From positions 1 through 64,000 of the forward strand of contig SUYX01000007.1 of the NCBI GenBank assembly GCA_015060225.1: DNA of 64,000 bases. The letters run 5' to 3'. Below the pieces are notes generated by a model. That model was not told the DNA's origin and searched no databases. It saw only the letters and a list, made by a program, of their open reading frames with translations. This DNA comes from Bacteroidales bacterium (GTDB taxonomy: Bacteria; Bacteroidota; Bacteroidia; Bacteroidales; UBA932). Below, in pieces: positions 49,258-60,572 of this stretch; positions within the stretch are counted from its first letter, which is position 1; each line of letters begins with the position of its first letter. A program made the translations under genes and the position numbers.

Positions 49258-49734
49258 TTATAGCATGTTTCCAACACCCCCATTCTCCTCAAACCATCTG
49301 TCCACAGCAAGGGAGTCTGACATGGCTGCGGTTGTGGCCAATTGGTCACACCTTTCGTTTTCCGGGTGACCGGCATGCCCCTTTATCCAGAAGAAGCGGA
49401 GCTGGTGCTTGCGGGATATCACAAGGAAACGCTCCCACAAATCTGCATTCTTCTGTTTGTGCAACCCCTTTTTCTGCCAGTTTGAGAGCCAGCCCTCATT
49501 AACTGCCTTAACCACATAAGAAGAGTCTGAATAGACATTTACCTGGGCATTCTGCCTCTTGATTGCCTCAAGTCCCACTATTACAGCCAACAGTTCCATC
49601 CTGTTGTTGGTGGTGTTCCTGAACCCTCCGCTCAACTCCTTTCTGTGCGGGCCACAAGAAAGGACAACCCCATAGCCTCCAGGCCCGGGGTTACCTCTCG
49701 AAGATCCGTCCGTATATAGATTTATAGGCTCCAT
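49258..49734 (-). CDS. rnhA: Ribonuclease HI
   Basis: LYTDGSSRGNPGPGGYGVVL; NRMELLAVIVGLEA; YSDSSYVVKA; FFWIKGHAGHPENERCDQLA. Confidence 0.95.
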   Translation of the reverse strand: MEPINLYTDGSSRGNPGPGGYGVVLSCGPHRKELSGGFRNTTNNRMELLAVIVGLEAIKRQNAQVNVYSDSSYVVKAVNEGWLSNWQKKGLHKQKNADLWERFLVISRKHQLRFFWIKGHAGHPENERCDQLATTAAMSDSLAVDRWFEENGGVGNML

Positions 49735-49743
49735 CTACGTATG

Positions 49744-50829
49744 CTATGCAATGAAAGGCTTGCCCGTCCTCTCCTTCTGCTGGGTTTCAAACTCCTTTAT
49801 CTTAAGTGGATTCGCATGCATCTGGGCATATCTTTCCCTGTTTCTTACCACATCCACGGCAAGATAAATGGAACTTATCATGGATTGTGGATTTGCCTTG
49901 TTCTCCCCTGCCAGATCAAATGCAGTTCCATGGTCAGGAGATGTCCTCACTACAGGCAATCCTGCAGTAAAGTTGACACCGCTGTCAAAAGCGAGGGATT
50001 TGAATGGAATCAGTCCCTGGTCGTGATACATTGCCAGTACAGCATCAAATTTATACTGCATGTTCACACTGAAGAATCCGTCGGGAGGATAAGGTCCGAA
50101 TGCCATAATTCCCTCTTCATTTGCCATCTTTATAGCAGGAGCAATTATATTCTGTTCCTCATCACCCATAAGCCCCTTGTCTCCAGAGTGTGGATTTAGC
50201 CCCAATACCGCAAGTTTCGGCTTCACTATATTGAAGTCTTTGAGCAATGATTCATTCATTATCCTCAGCTTGCTTACAATAAGTTCCGGATTAAGGGCCT
50301 GGGATACTTTGGAAAGGGCAATGTGGCCGGTTGCAACACCAACCCTCATCTTGTCTGAGCAAAGGAACATAAGGCCGTCCTTAGCCTCAAACTCATTTAT
50401 CAGATACTCTGTATGTCCTGCATATTTGAATGTCTCCTCATTTACAGACCTTTTGTTGAACGGTGCAGTTACTATTGCATCCAAATGTCCGGCCTTTATC
50501 TCCTCAACCGCCTTTTCAAGAGCAATGATGGCAGCTTTTGCCCCATCATTGGTACATTGTCCCGGTTCAATCTGAAGATTGTCGGGAACACAATTCACAA
50601 TATTTACCCTTTTTGGATGGGCATCTTTTGCAGATGAAATGACATTGGTGTTAATATTCTCTGTCTCAGGTATATCTTTCCTGTACAAGCCAAAAGCCTT
50701 TGAAGATCCATAAACTACAGGGGTACATATCTCAAGGATTCGCGCATCAGACAAAGCCTTGATTATCACTTCATATCCTATGCCATTGGTATCCCCTTGC
50801 GTAATTCCTACTACTATTTTTCGTGTCAT
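49744..50829 (-). CDS. pdxA: 4-hydroxythreonine-4-phosphate dehydrogenase
   Basis: VGITQGDTNGIGYEVI; APFNKRSVN; LGLNPHSGDKGLMGDEE; YHDQGLIPFKSLAF; RTSPDHGTAFDLAG. Confidence 0.95.
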   Translation of the reverse strand: MTRKIVVGITQGDTNGIGYEVIIKALSDARILEICTPVVYGSSKAFGLYRKDIPETENINTNVISSAKDAHPKRVNIVNCVPDNLQIEPGQCTNDGAKAAIIALEKAVEEIKAGHLDAIVTAPFNKRSVNEETFKYAGHTEYLINEFEAKDGLMFLCSDKMRVGVATGHIALSKVSQALNPELIVSKLRIMNESLLKDFNIVKPKLAVLGLNPHSGDKGLMGDEEQNIIAPAIKMANEEGIMAFGPYPPDGFFSVNMQYKFDAVLAMYHDQGLIPFKSLAFDSGVNFTAGLPVVRTSPDHGTAFDLAGENKANPQSMISSIYLAVDVVRNRERYAQMHANPLKIKEFETQQKERTGKPFIA

Positions 50830-50891
50830 AAAAATCTCATTAAAACTTTGCAATATAGCAAAAAAATAAAAATTACACATATTTATTTTAG

Positions 50892-50899
50892 TATCTTTG
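50892..50899 (+). promoter_or_regulatory. -7 element TATCTTTG
   Basis: 5 bp before the recG ATG at 50904; the leader would be very short or absent. Confidence 0.35.
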
Positions 50900-50903
50900 T
50901 AAT

Positions 50904-53018
50904 ATGGCTGGAATCCTTGACACCGAAATTAAATACCTCCCGGGCATAGGGCCAAAGAGGGCTGAGCTTCTTGGAAAGGAGCTTGGTATATTCACATTCA
51001 GGGACATGCTCCACTTCTTCCCGTTCCGCTATATAGACCGCAGCAAGGTCTACACCATAAGGGAGCTCCAGCCCACCATGGCTTACATACAGGTAAGGGG
51101 AAAGATTGTAAGTTGCGCCACTGCCGGAGACTCTCCGCGGAGCAAAAGATTTGTTGCAACCATGCAGGACCCTACAGGAAGGATTGATCTTGTATTCTTC
51201 AAAGGGATAAAATGGATACAGGCGAAATTGAAAGTGGGGCAGGAGTACATTGCTTTCGGGAAGCCGAGTGAATTCAATGGAACAATAAACATGGTTCATC
51301 CCGAGATAAACCTCCCAACAGATGAAATCCTATACGGGGGAAGTTCAATGATGGGGGTATATTCCAGCACTGAAAAAATAAAAAACAGCGGCATAGGGAA
51401 CAAGCAGATATCAAAATTCCAGTTGACCATACTGGAAAAATATCTCAATTCCATTCCCGAGAGCCTTCCCCAATACCTTCTGCAGAAGAAAAGATTATGT
51501 ACCCTCAGGGAAGCATTGAAGAACATCCACTTCCCGACAGATAATTCCACATTGGCCCGGGCACAACTCCGTCTCAAATATGAGGAACTTTTCTACCTGC
51601 AGCTCGGGCTTCTAAAGCAGAAAAGCATCCGAATGCGCAATGATGGCGGCATCCGGATGCCAAAAGTTGGAGAAGGATTCAACAAATGCTATGCATCACT
51701 CCCTTATCCGCTTACCGGGGCCCAAAAGAGGGTAATTAAGGAGATGCATTCAGACATGAAAAGCGGGAAGCAGATGAACCGTCTGCTGCAGGGAGATGTG
51801 GGGAGCGGTAAAACTCTGGTTGCAGTACTTTGCTCCCTGCTGGCTGTTGACAACGGATACCAGGCCTGTATAATGGCCCCTACTGAGGTGCTTGCACAGC
51901 AACACTTCAAAGGTATTTCGGAACTGCTGGAACCAACCGGCATATCCGTTGCGCTACTTACAGGCAGCACAAAAACAAAGGAGAGGAAAGAACTTCTTCC
52001 GGCTTTGGCTGCCGGAGAGATAAAGATACTGGTAGGAACCCATGCCCTTATAGAGGAAGTTGTAGCATTCAAGAATCTTGGACTGGCAGTAATTGACGAG
52101 CAGCACCGTTTTGGTGTGGAACAGCGTTCACGTCTGTGGGAGAAATCTGCTGTTCCACCACATATACTGGTAATGACAGCCACCCCTATTCCACGCACAC
52201 TTGCAATGACACTATACGGAGACCTGGATGTCTCTGTATTGGACGAGCTTCCTCCCGGAAGAAAGCCGGTACAGACAATGCACGCCACAGAAGCGCAGCG
52301 TGGAAAGATATTTGCCTTCATGAGGGAACAGATAAAGGCCGGAAGGCAGGTATTTGTAGTGTATCCGCTCATCAAGGAGAGCGAAAAGATGGACTACAAA
52401 AATCTGCAGGAAGGTTACGAAACAATTATCCAGGAATTCAAGGCTCCCGAATACATAACGGCAGTAGTGCACGGCAAACAGAAAAACGAGGACAAACAGC
52501 ACGATATGGATCTTTTTGCCGGCGGTCGTGCCCATATTCTGGTAGCCACCTCTGTTATTGAGGTGGGTGTAAATGTTCCCAACGCATCAGTAATGATAAT
52601 TGAAAGTGCTGAGAGATTCGGATTGAGCCAGCTCCACCAGCTGCGCGGAAGGGTTGGACGTGGCTCTGAAAAATCATACTGCATCCTTATGACGGGATAC
52701 AAGTTGAGCAAGGAGAGCCGCCAGAGAATAGAGCTCATGTGCCAGACAAACGACGGATTTGAACTGGCCGAAGCTGACTTGCGTATGCGCGGCCCTGGAG
52801 ACCTTGAAGGGACTTCCCAAAGCGGTCTGGCAATGGACCTCCATATATCAAATCTCGCCAAAGACTCCCAAATTCTGGAAGATGCCCGCCAGCTTGCACT
52901 GGCAGTGCTGGAATCGGACCCATTGTTGGAGGCTCCTGCCAATGCTTTATTGAAAGAGCAACTTTCCGTATTGAAGAAATACGGAAAGGCTCCTACAGAC
53001 TATTCACAGATAAGCTAA
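50904..53018 (+). CDS. recG: ATP-dependent DNA helicase RecG
   Basis: [61 protein letters not shown]. Confidence 0.95.
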   Translation: MAGILDTEIKYLPGIGPKRAELLGKELGIFTFRDMLHFFPFRYIDRSKVYTIRELQPTMAYIQVRGKIVSCATAGDSPRSKRFVATMQDPTGRIDLVFFKGIKWIQAKLKVGQEYIAFGKPSEFNGTINMVHPEINLPTDEILYGGSSMMGVYSSTEKIKNSGIGNKQISKFQLTILEKYLNSIPESLPQYLLQKKRLCTLREALKNIHFPTDNSTLARAQLRLKYEELFYLQLGLLKQKSIRMRNDGGIRMPKVGEGFNKCYASLPYPLTGAQKRVIKEMHSDMKSGKQMNRLLQGDVGSGKTLVAVLCSLLAVDNGYQACIMAPTEVLAQQHFKGISELLEPTGISVALLTGSTKTKERKELLPALAAGEIKILVGTHALIEEVVAFKNLGLAVIDEQHRFGVEQRSRLWEKSAVPPHILVMTATPIPRTLAMTLYGDLDVSVLDELPPGRKPVQTMHATEAQRGKIFAFMREQIKAGRQVFVVYPLIKESEKMDYKNLQEGYETIIQEFKAPEYITAVVHGKQKNEDKQHDMDLFAGGRAHILVATSVIEVGVNVPNASVMIIESAERFGLSQLHQLRGRVGRGSEKSYCILMTGYKLSKESRQRIELMCQTNDGFELAEADLRMRGPGDLEGTSQSGLAMDLHISNLAKDSQILEDARQLALAVLESDPLLEAPANALLKEQLSVLKKYGKAPTDYSQIS

Positions 53019-53857
53019 CCCTCAAAACTTCTGAGCATATCCAGCTCCTGTGTCCAAATGTCGGGATCAGGAGTTTCCAGAATAAGCGGAATACCGTCAA
53101 AGCGGGAATCCTTCATAATCATCTGGAAAGGAACCATTCCAAGAACGCCGTTGCCCAATGTACTGTGGCGGTCAACCTTGCTGGCAAGGGGTTTTGTTGC
53201 ATCATTAAGGTGCATTCCCCTCAAATATTTGAATCCTATAACATTCTCAAAATGCTCAAACACCTGGGTAAAGCCCAATTCTGTAGAAAGGTCATACCCT
53301 GCAGCAAAACTGTGGCAGGTATCAATACATACACCTACGCGGCTCTTGTCCTCCACCTGCTCAATAATCTGGGCAATCTGCTCAAAAGTATAACCGAGGT
53401 TGCTTCCCTGTCCGGCAGTATTCTCAATCACAGCAGTAACACCCTGTGTCTTGTCCAACGCCAAGTTGATTGAATGTGCTATGGTAGCAAGGCATTCATC
53501 TACAGATATCTCCTTCAAGTGGCTGCCTGGATGGAAATTCAACCTGTCCAGCCCCAACTGTTCACAACGGCGCATCTCGTCAATAAATGCGGCACGCGAT
53601 TTCTGCAGCCCCTCCTCACGCGGACTTCCCAAATTTATGAGATAACTGTCGTGCGGAAGAATCTGTGCTGCCGTATAGCCATACTTTGCACAATTGTCCT
53701 TGAATTTCCCTATCTCCTCATCTGTAAGAGGCTTTGCCACCCACTGCTTCTGGTTCTTTGTAAATAGGGCAAAAGCCGTTGCCCCTATATTATGCGCATT
53801 GAGTGGAGCATTATAAACTCCACCACTTGCACTCACATGAGCTCCTATATATTTCAT
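53015..53857 (-). CDS. nfo: Deoxyribonuclease IV
   Basis: [59 protein letters not shown]. Confidence 0.95.
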   Translation of the reverse strand: MKYIGAHVSASGGVYNAPLNAHNIGATAFALFTKNQKQWVAKPLTDEEIGKFKDNCAKYGYTAAQILPHDSYLINLGSPREEGLQKSRAAFIDEMRRCEQLGLDRLNFHPGSHLKEISVDECLATIAHSINLALDKTQGVTAVIENTAGQGSNLGYTFEQIAQIIEQVEDKSRVGVCIDTCHSFAAGYDLSTELGFTQVFEHFENVIGFKYLRGMHLNDATKPLASKVDRHSTLGNGVLGMVPFQMIMKDSRFDGIPLILETPDPDIWTQELDMLRSFEG

Positions 53858-53883
53858 ACTCTTTTTTTTTGCTAAAATAATAA

Positions 53884-53916
53884 AAAAACGGGAGACTTTA
53901 AAAGTCTCCCGTTTTT
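53884..53916. terminator. Bidirectional hairpin terminator
   Basis: aaaaacgggagacttt-a-aaagtctcccgttttt. Confidence 0.9.
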
Positions 53917-53934
53917 ATCATATATTATACTGGA

Positions 53935-54486
53935 TTACAGCTCTGAATTTGAGAAATTCTTCCAACCAAGGAATGTAAGGATTGCAGTTGCAATGGATAT
54001 GAGCAGCACAACAATATCACCAAGTACTGGAATCAATCCTAAAATTAAAGCAACTATTGTAAGTATCATCATAATCCACAACTGTTTTGCACCTTTGGCA
54101 GCAAGAGGATTGGTTGCAACTTTACGAAGATTATTGAAACCTGACATCATAATGAAGAAACCAATAACTTTAATTATTGTAGCAATCCATCCCATAAGTG
54201 GCACAACATCTACAACTGCGCCAATCAAGGCCAAAAGAGTACCGGTATATAGGCTTGCAGCACCTTTCTCCATAACAGAACCAACAGCACTTGCCTTCAT
54301 CCCTTTTACCCCCAAGAAGTAGTAAATATAACCCACAAGAGCAAGAATACTTATAATGATAGGAAGAGGCTGATCTGCAACCATATCAATTATAGTATAC
54401 AAAATACCGCTTAACAAAGTGTAAGCCAATAGTCCGTAAAACGCTTTCTGTACGCTTGACTTCCAAATTAAATTGTTGTTTTCCAT
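53935..54486 (-). CDS. Hypothetical polytopic membrane protein
   Basis: 183 aa with several TM helices. Confidence 0.65.
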   Translation of the reverse strand: MENNNLIWKSSVQKAFYGLLAYTLLSGILYTIIDMVADQPLPIIISILALVGYIYYFLGVKGMKASAVGSVMEKGAASLYTGTLLALIGAVVDVVPLMGWIATIIKVIGFFIMMSGFNNLRKVATNPLAAKGAKQLWIMMILTIVALILGLIPVLGDIVVLLISIATAILTFLGWKNFSNSEL

Positions 54487-54519
54487 AATATAAAAGTTTT
54501 AGTTTAGTGTGAATAGTAT

Positions 54520-56190
54520 CTACTTCTTAAAGGTATCCTTCAAACCTGTTGTCTTGTTGAATACAAACTTCTCCGGTGTTGAATCCTGGTCCTTCACAAA
54601 ATATCCAAGGCGCTCAAACTGAACCGCAATACCGCTGTTGTCCTCAAGCAAAGCAGGCTCTGCATAACCTGTAATGATATTCATTGAATCAGGGTTCAGG
54701 TAATCCTTGTAGTCTGTACCCTCAGGAATTGCATCCATGAACGGCTCTGTAAACAGACGGTCAACCAGCCTTACCTCAACCTCCTTGGCCTGTGAACATG
54801 CAACCCAGTGGATTGTACCCTTAACGGAACGCCACTCGCCTGCACCCGGCTTGCTGGTAGGATCGTATGTACAACGGATCTCAACAATGTTTCCGTTCTC
54901 ATCCTTAATAACCTCCTCACATTTGATGATGTAGGTATATTTCAGACGTACCTCCCCACCCGGTTTCAGACGGAAATATTTCTTAGGAGGCTCCTCCATA
55001 AAGTCGTCTCTCTCAATGTAAAGTTCCTTTGCAAACTTCACTGTACGTTTTGGACCGTCGGGATCAGCAGGGTTAAGCGGTGCCTGGAACTCCTCTACCT
55101 TGCCGTCCTCCCAGTTGGTTATAACAAGTTTTACAGGGTTCAGCACTGCCATATATCTGTTTGAACGCTTGTTCAAATCCTCCCTTACGCACCACTCCAG
55201 CAATGAAAGGTCAATTGTGTTGTCACGTTTTGCAACACCCACCTTCTCCGCAAACAGACGGATACTTTCGGGAGTATAACCTCTCCTTCTTATACCGCAG
55301 ATGGTTGGCATACGTGGGTCATCCCAGCCGCGTACGTAGTTGTTCTTCACAAGTTCCAGAAGTTTGCGCTTGCTCATTACTGTATAAGTGAGGTTCAGAC
55401 GGGCAAACTCATACTGGTGTGAAGGGAAAATCTCAAGTTTCTCAATGAACCAGTCATACAGAGGACGGTGCACATCAAACTCAAGTGTACAGATTGAGTG
55501 TGTGATACCCTCAATTGAATCGCTCTGGCCATGGGCATAGTCATACATAGGATAAATGCACCATTTGTCACCTGTCCTGTGGTGGTGAGAATAATTGATA
55601 CGGTACATCAGAGGGTCCCTGAACATCATATTAGGGTGGGCCATATCAATCTTGGCACGCAAAACCTTCTCACCCTCCTTGTATTTGCCCTGGCGCATCT
55701 CCTCAAACAGCCTCAAGTTCTCCTCAACACTACGGTCCCTGTAAGGGCTGTTTATACCAGGCTGGTTTACAGTACCACGAGTGGCTCTAATCTCCTCCTG
55801 GCTTTGGTCGTCAACGTAAGCAAGACCCTTTTTAATCAACTCCTGTGCCCACACATAAAGCTGCTCAAAATAATCTGAAGCATAGAACTCGTTGGCCCAC
55901 TCAAAGCCGAGCCATTTAACATCCTCCTTTATTGAATCCACATACTCCACATCCTCCTTGGTAGGGTTGGTATCATCAAAACGGATGTTTGTCTTTCCGC
56001 CATACTTCTTTGCCAGGCCAAAGTTAAGGCAGATACTCTTGGCATGGCCTATATGCAAATAACCGTTTGGCTCCGGAGGGAAACGGGTAAGGATACTCTC
56101 ATGCTTTCCACTGGCCAAATCGCTCTCAACTATCTCTTCAATAAAGTTCAACTGGCGCTCCTGTGCCATCTCATTTTTAACTTCTTCCAT
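54520..56190 (-). CDS. glnS: Glutaminyl-tRNA synthetase
   Basis: TRFPPEPNGYLHIGHAKSICLNFGLA (HIGH); VMSKRKLLELV (KMSKS-like); C-terminal anticodon-binding barrel. Confidence 0.95.
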   Translation of the reverse strand: MEEVKNEMAQERQLNFIEEIVESDLASGKHESILTRFPPEPNGYLHIGHAKSICLNFGLAKKYGGKTNIRFDDTNPTKEDVEYVDSIKEDVKWLGFEWANEFYASDYFEQLYVWAQELIKKGLAYVDDQSQEEIRATRGTVNQPGINSPYRDRSVEENLRLFEEMRQGKYKEGEKVLRAKIDMAHPNMMFRDPLMYRINYSHHHRTGDKWCIYPMYDYAHGQSDSIEGITHSICTLEFDVHRPLYDWFIEKLEIFPSHQYEFARLNLTYTVMSKRKLLELVKNNYVRGWDDPRMPTICGIRRRGYTPESIRLFAEKVGVAKRDNTIDLSLLEWCVREDLNKRSNRYMAVLNPVKLVITNWEDGKVEEFQAPLNPADPDGPKRTVKFAKELYIERDDFMEEPPKKYFRLKPGGEVRLKYTYIIKCEEVIKDENGNIVEIRCTYDPTSKPGAGEWRSVKGTIHWVACSQAKEVEVRLVDRLFTEPFMDAIPEGTDYKDYLNPDSMNIITGYAEPALLEDNSGIAVQFERLGYFVKDQDSTPEKFVFNKTTGLKDTFKK

Positions 56191-56229
56191 TGTGTAAAAA
56201 TTTATCAAGCAAATATACTCTTTTTTATT

Positions 56230-56237
56230 TAATTTTG
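56230..56237 (+). promoter_or_regulatory. -7 element TAATTTTG
   Basis: Upstream of ATG 56261. Confidence 0.5.
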
Positions 56238-56260
56238 CCCTCACAATACACATTTTAGAG

Positions 56261-57121
56261 ATGATTAAATCAATGACCGGCTACGGCAAGGCAGAATGTC
56301 CCCTTCCCAGTGGCAAAATGACAATAGAAATCCGTTCACTCAACGGCAAGAATGCCGACATAAGCATAAAGACCTCCATCATCCCGCGCGAAAAGGAGAT
56401 GGAAGTGAGGCAGTTCATAGCCAAAGAGCTGCAGAGGGGCAACATAGACCTGTTTGCAAACTTTGAGCAGAATGCGGCAGAGAAGGCAAAACAGATAAAC
56501 AAGGATATTTTCAACGGCTACCTGGAGCAGATAAACGGCCTTGGCATCCAGTTAAGCAACGATGCAATCCTCCAGACAATCCTCCGTCTTCCCGACATAA
56601 TTGAGGCCAAAAAAGAGGAGATTACCGAGGAGACCTGGAACGCCATTGAGCAGGCAATCCACCAGGCAGTTGCCGCCCTCAATGAGTTCCGCAGCAAGGA
56701 GGGGGAAATCCTCTACAAAGATGTAACCTCCCGCGTTGCCCTCATTGAGTCATTTGTGGCAGAGGTGGAAAAACACGAGCAGAGCCGCGTAGAGGCCGTA
56801 AAGGAGAGAATCCACAACCGCATAGAGGAACTTGGTATTAATCCCGACGAAAACCGTCTGGAGCAGGAGATTGTATTCTATGTGGAAAAACTCGACATCA
56901 ATGAGGAAAAGGTGCGTCTTCGCCAGCATTGCAAATACTTCATGGAGACTATCAATTCAGAGCCGTATCCGGGCAAGAAACTCGGTTTCATTGCACAGGA
57001 GATGGGCCGCGAGATAAACACCATGGGTTCAAAGGCCAACCATGCAGAGATCCAGAAATGGGTAGTGCGCATGAAGGACGAACTGGAAAAAATAAAGGAA
57101 CAGAGTCTGAATATCTTATAG
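56261..57121 (+). CDS. yicC: YicC family endoribonuclease-like protein
   Basis: MIKSMTGYGKAE; EIRSLNGKNADISIK; C-terminal GKKLGFIAQEMGREINTMGSKANHAEIQKWVV. Confidence 0.95.
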   Translation: MIKSMTGYGKAECPLPSGKMTIEIRSLNGKNADISIKTSIIPREKEMEVRQFIAKELQRGNIDLFANFEQNAAEKAKQINKDIFNGYLEQINGLGIQLSNDAILQTILRLPDIIEAKKEEITEETWNAIEQAIHQAVAALNEFRSKEGEILYKDVTSRVALIESFVAEVEKHEQSRVEAVKERIHNRIEELGINPDENRLEQEIVFYVEKLDINEEKVRLRQHCKYFMETINSEPYPGKKLGFIAQEMGREINTMGSKANHAEIQKWVVRMKDELEKIKEQSLNIL

Positions 57122-59704
57122 GGATACATTCACCCCTATAAGATATTCCGCACCTCTGAGTTTTGTTATCCTGCTCACGGTAGAGGCCCCGCTGAAATAA
57201 GTATAATTGTACTCTTTTGTATCAAGTACATTCCTCAGAATTGCATATAGTCTGGTTTTCTTCCCCAATTCATACTCTATTCTGAAATCCAGGAACGGCA
57301 AGGAAATGTCTTTGTATCTGCTGTCATTGGACTTCTGCCAATAATTGTACATCTCCCCTTTTAGCAGCAGCCGCTGTACCGGATACCAGTTGACAGCCGT
57401 TTTCGCCGTAATATGGTCCATTCCCCTGGAACTGCCTGATTTGAATATGCTGTGGGTATATGACCCCGAAAACACCAATGAAAATTTCTCACACGGAGTA
57501 AACTCCATATCCAAATTGCCTTTTATCCCTTCTGTCCTGTAACGGTAAAACTCCCCCTGCAGATACTGCTCCTGCCTGTTGGATGAATACTCTCCCCCGC
57601 CACGCAATGTAAACACACTCCCAAAAAGTTTCTTGACACTTGCCCCAACAGAGAAACTCCTGTTTCGGGTATTTTCATCAATGAATGTAATCAGGGTATA
57701 ATCCTTCAAATAAAGTTCCTCCTGTGCCAAAGATGAATGGAACACATTATAATGCACATTTACAGAAGTAAAGAGCATTCTGCGGAAATTACTGTGAGAC
57801 AACATCATGCTATAATTCTGCGAAACTCTCTCCGGCACTGCGCCGTATCTGTAGAGATTCCTGTACCCGGTAAAGATGTAACCTTTTCCCATAGTCCCAA
57901 TACCTCCGACCTTATTCCCCACATTGGCGTTACCTCTTAACGTAAGTGTATTGGACAGCTGATGCTCCAGGGAAACTGCAGGGGAATATATAAAGTGCAT
58001 CTTTGCATCACCGCCAATGAAATCACCCCTCAGAGCCAACGGAACAGCAATATCCACTTTCATCCCCCTGAACTTCTTATAGTATGAAAAATCGGCATAA
58101 GGCTGCACCGAAAAAAGATGCAGATTATTGTACATGGAATCTGTCCGGGGCAAAACCTCAGATTCATAACTGTTGTACTCCGCTTTCAGGCCTGGGGTAA
58201 ATGTAAACGAACCCTTCCCCACCTTGCGGACAACAGAAGTGTATAAATTGCCCCTCAGATTATCTGTATTGAATTCCTGCACAACCCTGTCCGTTCCAAA
58301 AAGGGAACTTAAATTGTCGGAAACAACCTCCATACTCTGGTTCTGTCGGGAATAATGCATATCTGCATTAAATTTTCTCACCTTCCCTCCCCTCTTCCCG
58401 ACAACTGAAAGTTTATCCTCAAAAATGAATTTCGGCAATGAATAATCCTGTACATATCCTCCCGACGAACTGCTTCTCACCGCACCGGCCTCATTGAAAT
58501 GAGCCTTTACGGAAAAGAGATTTTCCAGATACCGTTCCCTGGAATTTGAAGTATATGTCAACTCAGCCTCCAACTGCTTGTCTGTACGCTTGCGCATCAT
58601 ACTGTCCGATATCACAATTGCAGGCTGGTCCCCGGGCATGACAACACTTTGCGTAAAGACATCATCCCTCCTTATATCTGTAAAAAGCACCACATTTTCC
58701 TTCAATGTTGCATTTTGGGAGAGTTTATTGAGGTTATTTACAGATAAAGCATTGGATCTGTTGTTATAGTAATAATTCTGAGGCACAGGGAGCATTACAG
58801 CACCGGTAGAAAACAGGTCATCCATACCCCCTCCCTGCAAATCTGAAAGTTTGTACCCTCCCGGTTTTAGATTCTGCATTCTGGTCTCAGTTATGATATC
58901 TTCTCCGGAATTGTCTGTCTTGGCAATTGCCATTGTCTGGCGGCCGCTTCCAAAATTCATTGCACTGGCTTTCCCCTGATATAAAGAGGGAATGCCGGCA
59001 AGGGCACCCAAAGTCCACACCCACCTGTTTTTGGCTTTCTCCTTAAGTTTGATATTGAGTGCTGCCTGATTGCTCTTTTCTATTCCCTCCAGCGCCTTTA
59101 TGGGTTGGTGCTCATAGTACACACTAACCGCAGAAATATCTGCAGGACGGATATTCTTTATGGCCAGTCCATAGCGCGCTCCCAACAGATCCATATCCTC
59201 AATATAAACCTTGTTCACGTTTACACCCTGAACCTTAACCTGCCCTGTTGATGCAACACTCACATGTGGAAGGCGGTTGAGCACCTCCTGCAAGGTATTG
59301 TCCTCCTTTCTCACAAATGCAGTGGCATCATAGGTTACGGTATCTCCGGCAACCTTAACCGCCACAGGTTTAACTGTAATTGACGGAAGTTGGAAATTAC
59401 TCTCCTCCAATATTACATCCTTTACAAGGGTTGATGCCCCCTTCATATCCACCCTTAAGGTCACCCTCTTGTAACCCATAAGATAATAATCAAGAGAAGT
59501 CACCCCCTTTGTTGTTTTCAACTCATAGTGCCCGTCACCTTGTGCTATTGTATAGGAGACAATCCTGTCATTCTCATAAACTGTAACAGTTGCTCCCGGC
59601 AAAGGATTCCCGGCAGCATCCGCAATCCTGCCGCTAACCCTTATCTGCGCAAATACAGAGAGACAGAAAAGGGTACACATCAATGATAAAAGTACTCTTT
59701 TCAT
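57116..59704 (-). CDS. TonB-receptor-like outer-membrane beta-barrel protein with carboxypeptidase-regulatory-like domain
   Basis: RVSGRIADAAGNPLPGATVTVYEND; TVTYDATAFVRKEDNTLQEVLNRLPHVSV; barrel C-terminus. Confidence 0.85.
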   Translation of the reverse strand: MKRVLLSLMCTLFCLSVFAQIRVSGRIADAAGNPLPGATVTVYENDRIVSYTIAQGDGHYELKTTKGVTSLDYYLMGYKRVTLRVDMKGASTLVKDVILEESNFQLPSITVKPVAVKVAGDTVTYDATAFVRKEDNTLQEVLNRLPHVSVASTGQVKVQGVNVNKVYIEDMDLLGARYGLAIKNIRPADISAVSVYYEHQPIKALEGIEKSNQAALNIKLKEKAKNRWVWTLGALAGIPSLYQGKASAMNFGSGRQTMAIAKTDNSGEDIITETRMQNLKPGGYKLSDLQGGGMDDLFSTGAVMLPVPQNYYYNNRSNALSVNNLNKLSQNATLKENVVLFTDIRRDDVFTQSVVMPGDQPAIVISDSMMRKRTDKQLEAELTYTSNSRERYLENLFSVKAHFNEAGAVRSSSSGGYVQDYSLPKFIFEDKLSVVGKRGGKVRKFNADMHYSRQNQSMEVVSDNLSSLFGTDRVVQEFNTDNLRGNLYTSVVRKVGKGSFTFTPGLKAEYNSYESEVLPRTDSMYNNLHLFSVQPYADFSYYKKFRGMKVDIAVPLALRGDFIGGDAKMHFIYSPAVSLEHQLSNTLTLRGNANVGNKVGGIGTMGKGYIFTGYRNLYRYGAVPERVSQNYSMMLSHSNFRRMLFTSVNVHYNVFHSSLAQEELYLKDYTLITFIDENTRNRSFSVGASVKKLFGSVFTLRGGGEYSSNRQEQYLQGEFYRYRTEGIKGNLDMEFTPCEKFSLVFSGSYTHSIFKSGSSRGMDHITAKTAVNWYPVQRLLLKGEMYNYWQKSNDSRYKDISLPFLDFRIEYELGKKTRLYAILRNVLDTKEYNYTYFSGASTVSRITKLRGAEYLIGVNVSL

Positions 59705-59714
59705 ATTCAGCCAT

Positions 59715-60542
59715 TTATTTTACAAGATACAGAGGTATATAATACTGTTTTGGAGGTGGAGCAGAAGAGGTTATTGATATGGCATCACCATAAGTTGTCT
59801 CAAATTTTATAAAATCTGTATTGCACAAATGTTCTGCCTTCAGCAATGACTTTATATCATAAATTTTCACCTTTTCATCTTTGGAAACTCTGTCTATAGG
59901 CAATAAAACAGTATCTGGTTCTGCCAGTTCCCCTACATTCTCGCACTCAAACGCAAAATATCTTTGAACATCCCGGGCAAATATTACAAGTCCGGGCAAT
60001 CCCCACATAAGCCACGGCCCGTCATTTACAGGAATTTGAGGAGTATACCACACTTCCCACTCTCTACCGGCCACTTTGGCTACAGCCTTGCGGCACAGCC
60101 ACCCTTTTACAGTAAGGGTATCCTGCAAAAGTTCCCACTTGGGCATTTCCAACTTGTCAACTGCACTATAGAAATCAATCATCAACTTGTTTGTATAACG
60201 GTATTTTTCCTCAGCAAACCGCTTCTCCAGACTCCAGTGCAATCCTCTTGGCAATGGACGTATTACCTCCATGGCTTCATATGAATTCATCCCTTGCTCC
60301 AGACAGGCCCACATAACAGAATCCCTATATTGGTTTGCCCTACTGTAAAAATATGAATGTCCACCCTTGCATATATCCAGAAAATAAGTATCATTAAAAT
60401 ACCCGGCCCTTGTAGAATCCTTCTTGTAAAAATAAGTATACTCAGCCCTGAACACCGCCACATTTGATAGAGGGTTATTCTGAGCCACCCCCTCCATTAC
60501 AGCAACAGAAAAGGAGATAAAAAGGCATAAAAACTTCTTCAT
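59715..60542 (-). CDS. GLPGLI family protein
   Basis: WYTPQIPVNDGPWLMWGLPGLVIFARD contains the diagnostic G-L-P-G-L-(I/V) motif. Confidence 0.9.
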   Translation of the reverse strand: MKKFLCLFISFSVAVMEGVAQNNPLSNVAVFRAEYTYFYKKDSTRAGYFNDTYFLDICKGGHSYFYSRANQYRDSVMWACLEQGMNSYEAMEVIRPLPRGLHWSLEKRFAEEKYRYTNKLMIDFYSAVDKLEMPKWELLQDTLTVKGWLCRKAVAKVAGREWEVWYTPQIPVNDGPWLMWGLPGLVIFARDVQRYFAFECENVGELAEPDTVLLPIDRVSKDEKVKIYDIKSLLKAEHLCNTDFIKFETTYGDAISITSSAPPPKQYYIPLYLVK

Positions 60543-60572
60543 ATCTATTTAAATTTTGAATATTCCATCACT

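Noticed and set aside
53015-53018. 4-bp convergent overlap of recG and nfo
   Set aside because: Common in compact genomes; both genes are intact, so not unusual.
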